Position numbers and translations under genes: made by a program. A model generated the notes under the pieces. It worked only from the letters and a program-made list of their open reading frames with translations. It had not been told where the DNA came from and did no database searches. 64,000 nt of DNA from Pseudopithomyces maydicus (Eukaryota > Ascomycota > Dothideomycetes > Pleosporales > Didymosphaeriaceae), in contig JANTUC010000017.1 of NCBI GenBank assembly GCA_026873275.1, forward strand, positions 248,001-312,000, written 5' to 3'. Below are positions 1 through 11,466 of the stretch, piece by piece. How positions within the stretch are numbered: position 1 is the first letter of the stretch; each line of letters starts with the position of its first letter.

Positions 1-437
1 TGTCCACGATCTTCGCAGCGTGTGGCTCGACCACGTCCGGTGGGGTCTGGGGTAAACGATGGAGGATTTCGAGGACGCAGTTCCGTAACCGCTACACACA
101 AGATCAGCTTGTTTGGTCCAGCACGGCTTCAAGGGCTGCTGCTACTCACCTGATCCGGCGAGGTGGATATGAAGACGGGGGCTCCATCGAGAATCTTTAA
201 GAATGGAGGGATGAGGTGGTTCAAGAATGAGGTGTACTGCTGGCCCTGGCAGTACGTTTCGATGTTGTCCCGTATATCGATCGCCTGGGCCAATTTGGCT
301 CGTAAATCTAGCGGACACGTTAGCCCTCTTCAGACCATGCATCGACAGCTCCTATGCGTCGCTGCAGCGCGCTGCATACCTGCACCGGCATCATCAAGCT
401 TCGAGGCCATAGCCTCGAAGTTGTGATGCGCCGCCAT
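1..437 (-). CDS. tra1: TRA1/TRRAP-like PI3K-related cofactor, N-terminal exons (partial)
   Basis: This is the 5' end of a gene that runs off the left edge of the window. Exons read on the minus strand are 437-380, 307-150 and 91-1, joined by GTATGC..TAG and GTGAGT..TAG introns that keep one frame. The start is the ATG at 437 ([19 protein letters not shown]). Exon 2 reads [19 protein letters not shown] and continues through a [18 protein letters not shown] stretch and FISTSPDQ; exon 3 starts [18 protein letters not shown]. These segments match, from memory, the opening HEAT-repeat region of Tra1/TRRAP, the giant activator-binding scaffold shared by the SAGA and NuA4 histone acetyltransferase complexes in the nucleus. 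Only about the first 100 of some 3,800 residues are present, so FAT and kinase-like domains cannot be checked. The ORFs are short because exons are small, so simple ORF finding misses it. Confidence 0.85.
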
Positions 438-1470
438 GATTATGTGCTGAGCGGCTCAGCGCCGCGTGTGCAGCTCCTCCGCTGTGCTCTCGCCACGCGC
501 TCGCAGGTCTCGTCGGTCGTCGGTAGCAGTCGGGGGTGAGTGCATTGGTCGTGCAGCTGCTTCTGGAGGTGCGGCGTGGTCGTGCGCCGGTTGCGCTCTC
601 TCGTAAATTATATCCGGGAAAGAAAGAGACAGGCTACGTCGCCTGATGGTACATTACAATCATTAGCTGTCGGAAAGAGCGCGTGGAGCTGTGGAGCGGT
701 GGTGGGCGCGTCCAACCCAAGCTGCGTGATGCTGGTCGCGACTACCCTCGCCGACTGAACTTTGAGAGAGGGCACCGCAGCAGACCCGGAAGCCTTAATA
801 ACATAAAAGACGGTAATGTATGGGCGCCATCGTTGGCCAGCGCTGCGACGCAGCCGTTTTGAAACAGGGGCCTTCTCGCTTCAGGGAGCCAATGGCACGC
901 CACCGCCCGCACCGCGCTCAGCCGCCTACCGCGCAGTACGTAGACTAACCCAGCTTGTGAGGTGAATGGTAAGACGATAGTGTAACATTTACGAGGGTTC
1001 TGCGAAGATACAATGTACATGTTATCTTGTTCTTTGCTATCTACCAGCTAGTCTCACGCATCCACTTAGGTCCATCGCAGTCCTAGCGGATATCTGTACA
1101 GTAGGTATAGCACACGCTCCGCTCCGTGCGTGCTTGCAAGAGTCACTCCTCAGGCAGCAACAAATACTAGACATATCAGCGACGGATCCATGCAGCAAAA
1201 CTTCCCATTCCTTCCTACGGTCTAGGTTTGCCCGTGGTTTGTGCATTCTGCGGCAGCATGTCGGTGAACAAACCCCAGAAGGCGAAAGCGGTGTTCACGC
1301 CTGATCACATTCCTCCTATCACTCTGATAAATCATCACTGCGCATCACCTCACCCAATCCCCGCCAAATTGGACTAAACAAATTCCAATCGCTAACTATT
1401 TGATTAGCGTCCTAGTAGTATGAATACATATCCAGTGACCGTTTGGTGAAGATGCCCGCAATACCGGCAT
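438..1470. other. Spacer between TFIIIC subunit and TRA1 (same strand)
   Basis: About 1 kb without a supported gene. It should hold the TRA1 promoter and 5' leader (right of 437) and the 3' end of the TFIIIC gene. All open frames are short, unlike any family I know, and overlap each other on both strands. No strong repeat or RNA gene was seen. Confidence 0.6.
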
Positions 1471-3615
1471 TCATATATCGTAAAACCCACCAAAACCAAA
1501 CGTTGTTTGAACATCATCCACCTCCCACTCTCCATCAACATCCGCATCCGAGTCATTCGTCAGAATCTCGTTTCCATCCTCGTCAAAAAGCTTCTCTCCA
1601 GGTAAAGCCCCATCGTCGTCATCTTCATCATCGTCCTCGTCCTCTTCGCTCTCGACACCTTCATTGAGAATATCCTCCGCTCGTTCGGGGATCTCTGTCA
1701 TATCCTCCTCTACTTGAACATCGTCCCCCTCTACTTGAACCTCATCCTCCTCTACTTGGACATCGTTCTCCTCTCCTTGAACAGCCTCAGGTTGCTCCAC
1801 GTCAGGGACCCGATTTCGCTGTGCCTCGAGTCTTTCGAACGCGTATCGTGGATTCCTGGCTGCGTAGCGCACACTTCGCATGACAACATGCTCCGGATTC
1901 TTTGACGTTCCCGCCTCCCTGAATTCTTTGGCGTACTGTGCAAAGAAAGTTGCGTCGTCCCAAGCCTCTGGCCATGCAACGATACGTTGGTAGGTGGAAT
2001 TGTCCGGCTTTTCACCCGCTAGAATGGTGTTCATTTTGTGTTTCAATATAACGGTTGCTTTTGCCCACGTCCCGACGTGATACCAACCCTGCGCTGTTGG
2101 CGAAGGTGTCGACCGGAAGTCGTTGGTTTGTAGGATGCCTTGAATTAGCGGATCAGTGATGTCGCAGAATTGGAATAGATTCCCTGTCTCCGAGACATGT
2201 TCGCCGTCAAACATATGCTGCGTGGCCAGTTCTGTAGGAGAATATTGGGCGAGTTTCCGTACGTGCGCGTCGAAGTGTTTGAAGTGTTTCCTCGCACCAG
2301 TTGACCTATATGACAAGAAGGACACGGTCTGGTAGAATCTGTACTTGGGGTCGGTCCGAGGATCAACGCCCCATGCGATGAGTGCTTCACGCCATGGCCC
2401 GGTCTCAAAGAAATATCCGCAGTAGACGGCAGCCTGGCGCAATCGCTCCCGCTTGTCCCAGCCCAGTGTGTTGTAGAGCAAATGGCGGGTGATGATAGGC
2501 CTCTTTTTGAGCTCGCGTCTGATGCTGCGGATGAGTTCTTGTACATATGGTGTGAGGTCCCTTTCCGGTGGTAGACTTGACTTGGGTCCATCTGGCACAT
2601 TTTCTGCGAAGGGCTTGATGATGGTGTATCCGGACCAGGCCAGACTCTTGTTCAGGTTGACTTCAGTAACCTCCCCGTCCTTTTCGTCCTTGAACTTGAT
2701 GAAGGAACTCTGCTGGAAGCGATAATTGTACGCAACACGTAGCTGTATGAACTCGGCAGAAGGTCCGACAGTTTGGGTAAGATCTGGGCCTGCGGTGGTG
2801 TTCAGGTCGAACTTCCTGAGTTTGCTGACTGTTCCCTGATTAGCGACAGTGCATCTATGTGGGGGGCGTGGATAATGCGTACAGTTCAGTGGCAGCACGC
2901 TTTCTCTGAGTTTGAGCATGAGGTTGTTGGTAGTTGCCGCATATTGAAGATCCGGCAGATCTAAGCAGTCAGCGAGATGATGGTTTGCGTGAATCATGGA
3001 TGGACTCACTCCGAAAGCGATGTGTCTCGCCTATCAAACCGGCAACCGAGACGGTGTACTTGGACGCATTGTCTTGCAGGCAGCGGAACACGGTAGCAGC
3101 ATCTACGAGCGAGTTTCTGGGTTTGTCACCCTGTGGATTCTCCGGAGCTCCTTCCACATGGCCCTCGGGTAAAAATGGCCCCGAGGAGCCACGCTTTCGT
3201 TTGCGCCCAGTTCGCTTGGGCACGCTGACTTTCAAGAGCAGGTTCCTGGTAGGGACGGGCCTGGCAAGCATGCGTTTGGCCGTGGGATCATCTGGCCGCA
3301 GCGAGACTGATACAAGCCTGGGGAGCGGGTCCTTGCCGTCTGCATCGGGCGGTGGCTCTAGCCGCGTCGTCAGGGCCTGGGAGTCGTGTTAGCTGCCAGC
3401 TCGTGACGACGTATGATGCCGTCTACTACCTAGACAGGTGGGCTCCTGACCTTGCTAAGTTTGACTGGCCCACCTAGCGAGACGATGCCCTTGTCGATGT
3501 TCTTGACGAGGCATGGGTGCTCGACAACATAGATGGTGCGCGACGGGATTGGCAGCCACGGCAGCGTCTGGGGGACGGCATTTTCACGGTGCTCTGCTGC
3601 GTCGGGCGTGGTCAT
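1471..3615 (-). CDS. sfc1: Transcription factor IIIC subunit 5 (Tau95/Sfc1/GTF3C5)
   Basis: Encodes a DNA-contacting subunit of TFIIIC, which recognises the internal A/B boxes of tRNA genes and recruits TFIIIB for RNA polymerase III. Exons on the minus strand are 3615-3451, 3376-3010 and 2960-1471 (introns about 74 and 49 bp), giving about 673 residues. The N-terminal part has VEHPCLVKNIDKGIVSLGG and LLLKVSVPKRTGRKRKRGS, both hallmarks of the Tau95 N-terminal dimerisation domain. The middle has the Tau95 winged-helix/DNA-binding part (RRELKKRPIITRHLLYN, then FRFYQT-like KYRFYQTVSFLSY). The C-terminus is a long acidic tail with repeated VEEDEVQVE-type units, as in yeast Tfc1. The start at 3615 is chosen because the upstream in-frame ATG at 3702 adds nothing conserved. 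It is divergent from the B56 gene across a 690-bp spacer. Confidence 0.9.
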
Positions 3616-4305
3616 GGTGGGTGATTGCAGCGCCCTCCAGGGCTGGCGGGTGTGCAGGGGTGCAAGATTAGCGTACGATGCGCCTGGCAGGCACGCCCGC
3701 ACAGCGGAGAATAAGCAACAGCTCAGCGCCCTTTGCTGGCTAATCCGATCGTCTACAGCCTCTCGCCTCGTTCCGGCGCAAGAGGGTGACGCTCACGCTG
3801 CGGCGGGCCTGCCACCACCAGCGGGGTTATGTGCACGGTCCCCTCTGCCTGAATTAGCGGCCTGCGGTCAACACCACCTCCTCGAGCCCGCCGTTTCTCC
3901 CCCCTCTGCTGCGTGAGCCTGCATCGACACGCCCCCCAAGCCTTCTCCCATTCGCGAGCTCGCCGTGCTTGCCAAGGCTGCTCCTCTTCCTCCCTTCCAG
4001 GGCCCCTCCGACCTTCACCCGCCGCACCTCTGCCGTTGACCGTGCTTCCCCTAGAGCTCTCCTTCACCAACCAACGCCCGTCTGCCCGCCCGCCCGCCTC
4101 TCCACGTCTATGTTTGCTTGAGGTGCCGTCCTAGACCCAAATCAAAGCAACGGAGCGCGCATTCGTGTCACGTCCATTGGCGCTATAGTGTGTCGACAGC
4201 CGCTCGCCCTAGCCCATCCTCGAAACAGCCTTAGTCGGTCCGCCTTTCTTGCTCGTCACCACACCACTTCCGCATCGTCTGCGTTGGCTCACGCATCCCG
4301 TCGAG
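3616..4305. promoter_or_regulatory. Divergent spacer between TFIIIC subunit and B56 gene
   Basis: 690 bp between two start codons facing away from each other, so it must carry both promoters. It is GC- and C-rich, with pyrimidine tracts around 3890-4130 that fit a fungal 5' leader for the plus-strand gene. No specific transcription factor site was assigned. Confidence 0.5.
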
Positions 4306-6981
4306 ATGAAAGGCTTCAGGCAGAGAGTGGTAAGCCTACCCCCGTCCGCAGCGTCTCCGCAGGACAGCACATGCTCCACAATTGGGCAGCCCCCCGACTA
4401 GCGGCTCAGAACGCTAACATGCTCAGCACGAACAGCTCGCAAGAGCGAAATCCGACAAGTCTTCCACCAAGAAGAAGGACTCCAACTCTGGCACTTCGTC
4501 GCCCTCGCATGGCGCCTCAAACTCGCCGTCTGGATCCGCGCACGCTACACCCACAACCTCTCAGACGCAATTAACGGATGGTCGTAACAAGCCGCTCCCA
4601 TCTGGCGACAGTGCTTCGGGAACTGCAGGCTCAACACAACCAGGCCAACCGGGCGCATCCAGCTCTCTCGGCCAAGGCTCGTCGTTTGGTGCACAGCAAG
4701 GCGCGGGCAGCTTTGGCGGTGCTGGCAGCGCTGGTGCCTCGGGTCCCGGGACACCCCACAGAGCCGGCCAGCCATTGGCACCCAGTGTTATCATCAGTCC
4801 TAGCGCTCCTGTGAGTCCGCACAACGTCTAGAATGCTTTGATAGAATGCGACTGACAAATGGATTTTAGCACATCCCGCCCCCAGGCGCAGCAGAGACCA
4901 TGCCGGGGGATCTCTTGCCACCCAAAGCCGGCCAGAAGTCCTTGATCTTTGATCGCTTGCAGACCACCCCCAAAGACAATGTAGAAGGCATCCGAACGCC
5001 GAAGCGGCAGCACTCGTCACGTTTTGACATCTCGGACCAGCGCCAAAGAGAGCTAGAGAAGCTGCCGGGCTTTCACGAGGTACCACCCAACAAGCGCGAA
5101 GAGTTGTTCATGCAGAAGCTCGACCAGTGCAATATCATTTTCGACTTCAACGATGCGAGTGGCGATATGAAATCAAAAGAGATCAAACGCCTGGCGTTGC
5201 ATGAATTGCTAGACTATGTTGCCAACAACCGACAAGTCATCACGGAGCGTATGTACCCTCGCGTGGTGGAGATGTTTGCGAAGAACTTGTTCCGTCCCAT
5301 TCCGCCACCGATGAACCCACAAGGTGAGGCCTTTGATCCTGAGGAGGATGAGCCGGTATTGGAAGTTGCTTGGCCGCATATTCAGGTCGTTTATGAATTC
5401 TTCCTTCGCTTCATAGAGAGTCAGGATTTCAACACCAACATCGCGAAAGCCTACATTGATCACAGTTTTGTTCTGAATGTGAGTGGCCCCTTCAACCATC
5501 AGTATCGTGTCTAACCTTTCTCAGCTTCTCGAACTGTTTGACTCGGAGGATCCTAGGGAACGTGACTTCTTGAAAACCACGCTCCACAGGATATACGGAA
5601 AATTCCTCAACCTCCGTTCGTACATCCGCCGTTCTATCAATAACGTTTTCTTCCAGTTCAGCTACGAGACCGAACGCTTCAACGGCATAGCCGAGCTCCT
5701 TGAGATCCTTGGATCTATCATCAACGGCTTTGCCCTCCCTCTGAAAGAAGAGCACAAACTGTTCCTTACTCGCGTGTTGTTGCCGATGCACAAGGTGAAG
5801 AGTCTCAGCATGTACCACCCTCAACTCGCGTATTGCATTGTACAGTTCTTGGAGAAGGATGCTGCGCTGACAGAAGAGGTACGTTTGAGTATGACGAGCA
5901 TTTTAGCACTAGTCTGACTGACGGCATAGGTGGTTTTGGGCCTTTTGAGATACTGGCCAAAAGTAAACAGCACGAAGGAGGTTATGTTCCTCAACGAAGT
6001 TGAAGATATCTTCGAGGTCATGGATCCCGCTGAGTTTGCCAAGGTTCAGGAACCACTCTTCAACCAGTTGGCTAAGTCTGTTGCAAGCCCACATTTCCAG
6101 GTTGCGGAACGAGCGCTATATTTCTGGAACAACGAGTATTTCTGCAATTTGGTTAGTGACAACGTTGAGGTCATCCTGCCTATCATGTTTGCACCGCTGT
6201 ATGAAAATTCCAAGGGACACTGGAATCGGTAAGCATTCTGTCCAAGAGAAGTGGGTAGTTTCCAAGCTCACGCATTGCAGGACAATCCACGGCATGGTGT
6301 ATAATGCCATGAAGCTGTTTATGGAGGTTAACCCGCAGCTGTTCGACGACTGTTCGCATGACTATGCCGAATCGCAGAACAACGCAGGTGAGCGTGAGCG
6401 AAGTCGACAGAATCGATGGGAAAAGCTCGAAAAACTCGCAGAAGCCAGAAAGAACGGAAGCCTAGTCGAGAACGGACCGGCGTCAACGTCCAAAGTAGGC
6501 TCGCCAATGCGGTTAGATGAATCTGATCCGCTGCGTATGGAAGCGTTGCGACTTCAGGATGATGCAAAGGACCGGCGGCCAAAGGAGTTTGAGCGGCAGG
6601 GCAGCCAGACCTCGGTACGTTGATTCTGAAGTCCTAGAACGAGCGTCATTAAACATGAGCATTTTCTACGGCCGGATCATTGTACTTTTAATTATATTCC
6701 TAGAGCTTCTGGGGTTTTTTTCCATTGTCGAAATCTGCTCTTCTTGGTTTTGGGTTTCGGGTTGATCTGACATGTGTGCTTGCTCTTTGCAGCGGAGACA
6801 CGCCTCTTCTCGAGAGGATCGGACGCATGGTTCACATGCACGGAGGTCATCCACCGGTCGTCCACGCAGCAACAGTCGTCCCAGCTCGTCGGGTAGCACC
6901 GGCAACGTCTCTCGTACCGCGACCACCAGCAGCAGTATTCGGACCGTCACAAGTGGGACAGCGGTGGCTAGGACCGCTTAG
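4306..6981 (+). CDS. rts1: PP2A regulatory subunit B56/B' (Rts1/Par1-like)
   Basis: Regulatory subunit that steers protein phosphatase 2A to substrates in cell-cycle, septation and stress control. Seven exons: 4306-4329, 4427-4810, 4870-5478, 5525-5878, 5930-6228, 6281-6614 and 6793-6981; all joins are GT-AG and keep frame, giving about 730 residues. Exon 1 is only 8 codons (MKGFRQRV), as in many ascomycete orthologues. Residues 9-140 are a Ser/Gly/Ala-rich disordered head. The B56 HEAT-like core follows, with [70 protein letters not shown] and [10 protein letters not shown], almost invariant in the family. After the core comes a charged, Ser-rich tail ([18 protein letters not shown]) ending in a low-complexity SR/T-rich stretch. 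The last 178-bp intron is needed to reach the tail; an alternative ending at 6623 is possible if it is retained. Confidence 0.93.
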
Positions 6982-7995
6982 CATGCTTTTTGAATTGGTT
7001 CTCTTCGCGATATACACTTTACTTCACCCTTCACCTAGTATTCGTCATGTTCGGCCGTGGCCGCAGTTGCGATGTGGAGGCATTTCGAGAAGGCATACTT
7101 TCTTTGGTTCCGGGATAGTGCAAAAGCGAACGGACTTTCTGTGTTGCGCTGGGTGTCTCGGTGTGGGCTTGTCGATTTTTCTCTTCCCAAATAGGATATT
7201 TCACAGTTGTTGGCTGCACAGTGAGATGAGCGATGGGCTTGCAGTCGGGCTTGGACTCTTTTTCTTCATACACTCAGATAGACATGGAATGCAAAGCTCA
7301 CATGGGCCGACTTGTGTCGGTTTCTGCTCAATTGCCCCTTGTTGTTTCCACCGACTTCTGAAGCGTGCCCACAATTCGCATAGAGAGCAGATATTAGTCT
7401 AACATCAGATAGGAGTGTGACCTCAATGGCTCAGCAGCATCTCGACACTTGTCGCTCCTTGACTTGCCAGAAGAGCCACGCTACGGCGGAGATCCACTAG
7501 GGCTTATGCTTTGACAGACACGATGGCAGAACACATGCGGATGTGCAGTGCAACTGGTAGCAGACAAGCATCGAGCACCGAGGCTCCGAGTGTCTCCAAG
7601 ATGAGATCTCGTAGAGCCAGCCCCGGGCGGGCCAATCACACGCGCGGCAGTCGCCTCGGAACGAACGTCATCCTTGCAGGCCGCTAAGGCGGATGCGAGG
7701 CCAGTCGAGAAGCAGACGGAAGGCGCGGCGCGCGCCAGCAACGACGTAGGAAGGACACTTTGACCATCATTTCCGCGCCTCCCCTTTCTTTCCGAGAATA
7801 ATATTTACGCACCCCTCGCCTTCCGCTGCTGCCACTTCAACCTTCTCCAAGGCTCGCCTTCTCCCTCACTTGTTTCTGTCCCTCCTTGGCCGTTGCTGCC
7901 GTCTCTCCTTTTTTCTTGTGCACCTCTTGTTTACCTCGCAGCGTTTTGCGCCGCTTCTTCACAGCACCCTCGCGACAATTCCACAGCCGCACACC
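6982..7995. other. Spacer B56 to elongase with pyrimidine-rich leader
   Basis: About 1 kb holding the B56 3' region and the elongase promoter. From about 7775 to 7990 the plus strand is strongly C/T-rich (CCTCCCCTTTCTTTCC-type tracts), a common look for highly expressed fungal leaders. Open frames here extend from the B56 tail in other phases and show no family features. Confidence 0.55.
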
Positions 7996-9196
7996 ATGTC
8001 CAAGCCCGACTGGATCCAGGTCGGCGTCCCTACGCTCGACCACCCCTTCGGTCTGCAGCTATGGCCCATCTTCGAGAAGGCCTTCGAGTCGGCTATGGGC
8101 TACAAACCGCAAGACTTCCGCTTCGTCCCCGGCGAGACTCCCATCTCCACGCTCAAGTCGTGCACGGCGATTCTTGTTTCATACTACATCGTAATCTTCG
8201 GAGGACGAGAATTGATGCGGAACCGCGAGGCCTTCAAGTTCAGCTTTCTGTTCAAAGTGCACAACTTTTACCTCACGGCAATTAGCGCTATCCTGCTTGG
8301 CTTGTTCCTTGAGCAAATCATCCCTACCGTTGCCCGCCATGGCCTTTTCTTCGCCGTTTGCGATCACGCAGGTGGCTGGACTGACAAGATGGTCATTCTG
8401 TACTACGTGGGTGCCCTCCGCCGACGTGCGCGAATTGTTGGGACGAGGCTAACAGTGCGCAGCTTAACTACCTGACTAAGTTCCTTGAGCTGATCGACAC
8501 TTGCTTCCTGTTCCTGAAGAAGAAGCCACTGAGTACGAATATTGATCCGGCAAATGTAGCAATTGCTAATCTGGCCCAGCCTTCCTTCACACCTACCACC
8601 ATGGCGCTACCGCTCTGCTCTGCTACACCCAGCTCATCGGTCACACCTCCGTTTCGTGGGTCGTTATTACCTTGAACCTCATGGTCCACGTTGTCATGTA
8701 CTGGTACTACTTCCAGAGCGCTCGGGGCATCAGGATCTGGTGGAAGAAGTACATCACCATGATGCAGATCATCCAGTTCGTGCTGGACCTCGGTGAGCTT
8801 CTCAATTCTCCTTATGCCCGTGCAATGGCTAACGAATAACTACCAGGCTTCGTCTACTTCGCCTCCTGGACCTACTTCACCAGCACCTACTGGCCGCATC
8901 TTCCCAATGCAGGCAAGTGCGCTGGTGAAGAGTTCGCTGCCATCGCCGGTATCTGCATCATCACCTCGTACCTGTTCCTCTTCATCCTGTTCTACCTTGC
9001 GACCTACAAGAAGCCGGTGCCCAAGGGCCGCCGCAGGGCTACCAGCGCTTTGGTCGAGATGAAGGACGAGAAGGTGCCGACGGTTGGTGAAGCGCGTCGC
9101 AGGCTTTCCCAGAGTGTGCATGCGTCTGCTAATGGCCAGGCCACAGGCGTCTCTACCACCCCCAACGGCCGTGCCACCCGTTCGCGCAAGGCTTAA
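7996..9196 (+). CDS. Very-long-chain fatty acid elongase (ELO/GNS1-SUR4 family)
   Basis: 3-ketoacyl-CoA synthase of the ER membrane that condenses malonyl-CoA with acyl-CoA to extend fatty acids for sphingolipids. Exons 7996-8406, 8463-8532, 8580-8792 and 8847-9196 give about 347 residues, the size of yeast Elo2/Elo3. Seen in sequence: several hydrophobic membrane spans, [21 protein letters not shown], and the HxxHH box as [14 protein letters not shown] at the exon 2/3 junction, followed by [13 protein letters not shown] and [13 protein letters not shown], all diagnostic of ELO proteins. The C-terminal tail is hydrophilic, Ser/Thr- and Lys/Arg-rich, ending SRKA. The ATG has a good context (CACCATGTC) after a pyrimidine-rich leader. 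Whether it is the ELO2- or ELO3-type by chain length cannot be told from sequence by eye. Confidence 0.93.
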
Positions 9197-9997
9197 ATCC
9201 GTTCTTCCAGACGTGTTCGTCACGGCTGAGGGGGATAAGTAGCGTGTGGCGCAGACTATGGAGTGGTAGGGTCTAGCTCTGGTGACGCGAGCTCGGATTT
9301 GAATGAGCCCTGCTGGCCCGTCTGCCGTCCTCTCCACTCGAGCGGTTCTTGGAAGCTTCACAGGGACTGAGATGTTCCTGTGGCTCCCACCTCAGTGCAT
9401 CGACTGAGTTTGTCAATTGGAGTCTCATCATTTCTGGTGCCTGACTCCTGTACATTGCGTTTCATTCTGACGAAACCCTGGCGGGCAGGTTCAATATTCC
9501 TTTGTAATTATTATGCGTCTTGGAGTTTGTCGTTTCGGCGCTCCTTACGAAAAGATGTATCTTGGGCATAGACTGTGTACCAGGCGGCTGGCATAGCGAT
9601 GTACGATGGACGGTGTTCTTATGTTGTGGTTTGGGCGGTGTCTTTGCCGTGGAGTGCGCGATAGTAAATGACAATAATGCATAGTCCAGATGAAAACAGT
9701 GTCCCAGTAAATCGTGCCATGGAGAGAAATACTTCGCACGGGGGCGATGGCAGTCGATCCATGCGTCCATCCATGAGATCACCCTATCTTTCGCGTTCAG
9801 GAACAGTGCGAGCTGATGGATCCACTCTGCCAAGCATGGGCGCCCGGGTCAGTCCACCACGAGAAAACGCAAGCTAAACTCGACCTTGTAACGACCTCCG
9901 CCGACCACAGCACCCACCCCTCTCCACTCCACCCCATTGCGCGCCCGTTCGCTTCCGATACCGCCTCTGCAGCTTTCTACCAGGCCATTGAGCAGCA
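9197..9997. other. Spacer elongase to COX6
   Basis: 800 bp with the elongase 3' region and the promoter of the cytochrome oxidase gene. Short ORFs on both strands are unconvincing. Nothing else recognised. Confidence 0.55.
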
Positions 9998-10825
9998 ATG
10001 TCCTTCGTGCGCGCCGCATCGAGGGTCTCCCGCGTAGGCCTCCGGGTCCCGGCCTACCGCGCCAGCCCCGTCGCCTGGACCGCCCAGCGTGCCTTCTCCC
10101 AGTCGGCCATCCGTTGCAGCGACCAGCATGCCGAGGAGACGTTCGAGGAGTTCACTTCCAGGTATGACGCATCTTGGAGGGGTGACGCAACTTCGCACGG
10201 GAAGGGGATCCCCTGCCGGCAGGAGAAGCCATTGAGCTCCATCAAGCTCTCGTAGAGCTGCCTTGCTGACGTGGCTTGCTACACTGCAGATATGAGAAGG
10301 AGTTCGACAAGGTCAACGACGTTTTTGAGCTTCAGGTACGTCCATCGACCGTGCGACGAGCACACCCTCGGCATCGCACAGCCGAGCTCCGGAACAAAAG
10401 ATTGGGAAGGCCATTGAAGAACATCATCCTAACGGGTGCATAGCGAAACCTGAACAACTGCTTCGCTTACGATCTCGTCCCCTCCCCGACGGTCATCACC
10501 GCCGCCCTCCGCGCTGCGCGCCGCGTTAACGACTTCCCCTCTGCCGTCCGGGTTTTCGAGGGTACGTTCATTGCGTCACATTCGCTCTGTCGCTGCACAC
10601 AGCTATTCCGTGTTTTTCATCTTGCTCTACCGCAGATGTGCACATATGCGTTGCATGCTGCATGAATGGATGTGCTAGACGTACGCTTACTAACACGCAC
10701 ACACAGGCATCAAGTTCAAGGTCGAGAACAAGGGCCAGTACGAGGAGTACCTCCAGGAGCTCGAGCCCATACGTGAGGAGCTCGGTATCCCGCTCAAGGA
10801 GACCATGTACCCCGATGAGAAGTAG
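9998..10825 (+). CDS. cox6: Cytochrome c oxidase subunit VI (mammalian Va type), mitochondrial
   Basis: Nuclear-encoded accessory subunit of respiratory complex IV on the matrix side of the inner membrane. Exons 9998-10161, 10290-10335, 10444-10561 and 10707-10825 give about 148 residues, matching family length. The first ~40 residues are an Arg/Ser/Ala-rich presequence (MSFVRAASRVSRVGLRVPAY... RAFSQSAIR) typical for matrix import. The mature part has the COX5A/COX6 signature: HAEETFEEFTSRYEKEFDK, LQRNLNNCFAYDLVPSP, ALRAARRVNDFPSAVRVFEG and a C-terminal LEPIREELGIPLKETMYP. The introns are relatively long (108-145 bp) for such a small gene. No oddities in frame or splice sites. Confidence 0.95.
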
Positions 10826-11466
10826 GGCTCTCCTCCTGATACAGGGAGGCTCCGTCCCATTGAGAAAACACGACCCTGACTGTACATGTCGCCTTTTTCC
10901 TTTTTCAATCACAAGCATGGAACGGGAGATGGACGGGGCCAAGGGCGCGATGGGCAGTGTACCATTAGTGTGAGTCTTTACTGCGGATTGGCTTCGGGTA
11001 GGGAGATTCGGAGATGTAGAAGAGAGCGGTACGCCGCTGTAGTGCTGTACAGAGTTCTTTTTTGTTCCGAATACGTCTCCTCTGATGTGAGCTTGTCCGG
11101 AATGCGTGAACTGGCCATGTCACGATTCCATAGTGGTCTGTTGCAAAGTGCACTTATGTGCCCATGCTGCCCAGCGCTTCATCGACGCTGCTCGTCCGAG
11201 AGAGACCATCCCTGCTAATCTAACAAACTCACGAAGCATACCAGCCATGCAGCACAACACCAACAAATTCACTGACTGCACATCGACAGGTACACGATGC
11301 TGTTCGATTCTCCATCTTGTCCTATCTGGTTGGCCAGCTGACTCTGACGCTCCCCAGGCAAGTCATCCGAGCCCCGCCAAAATTTATCTTTTAGCCTCCC
11401 GCATCACCCCGCCAAAAGCGCCCGCCAACCCGCCCACTCCCTCTTTCGCTGCCACCACATCCCACA
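10826..11466. other. Spacer COX6 to ADE6
   Basis: 640 bp holding the COX6 3' region and the FGAM synthase promoter; the last ~70 bp are a C-rich leader ending CCACATCCCACAATGG. No other gene or repeat supported. Confidence 0.55.

Noticed and set aside
6725..7402. 225-residue plus-strand ORF after the B56 gene
   Set aside because: It overlaps the last B56 exon in another frame and runs into 3' sequence; no conserved features.
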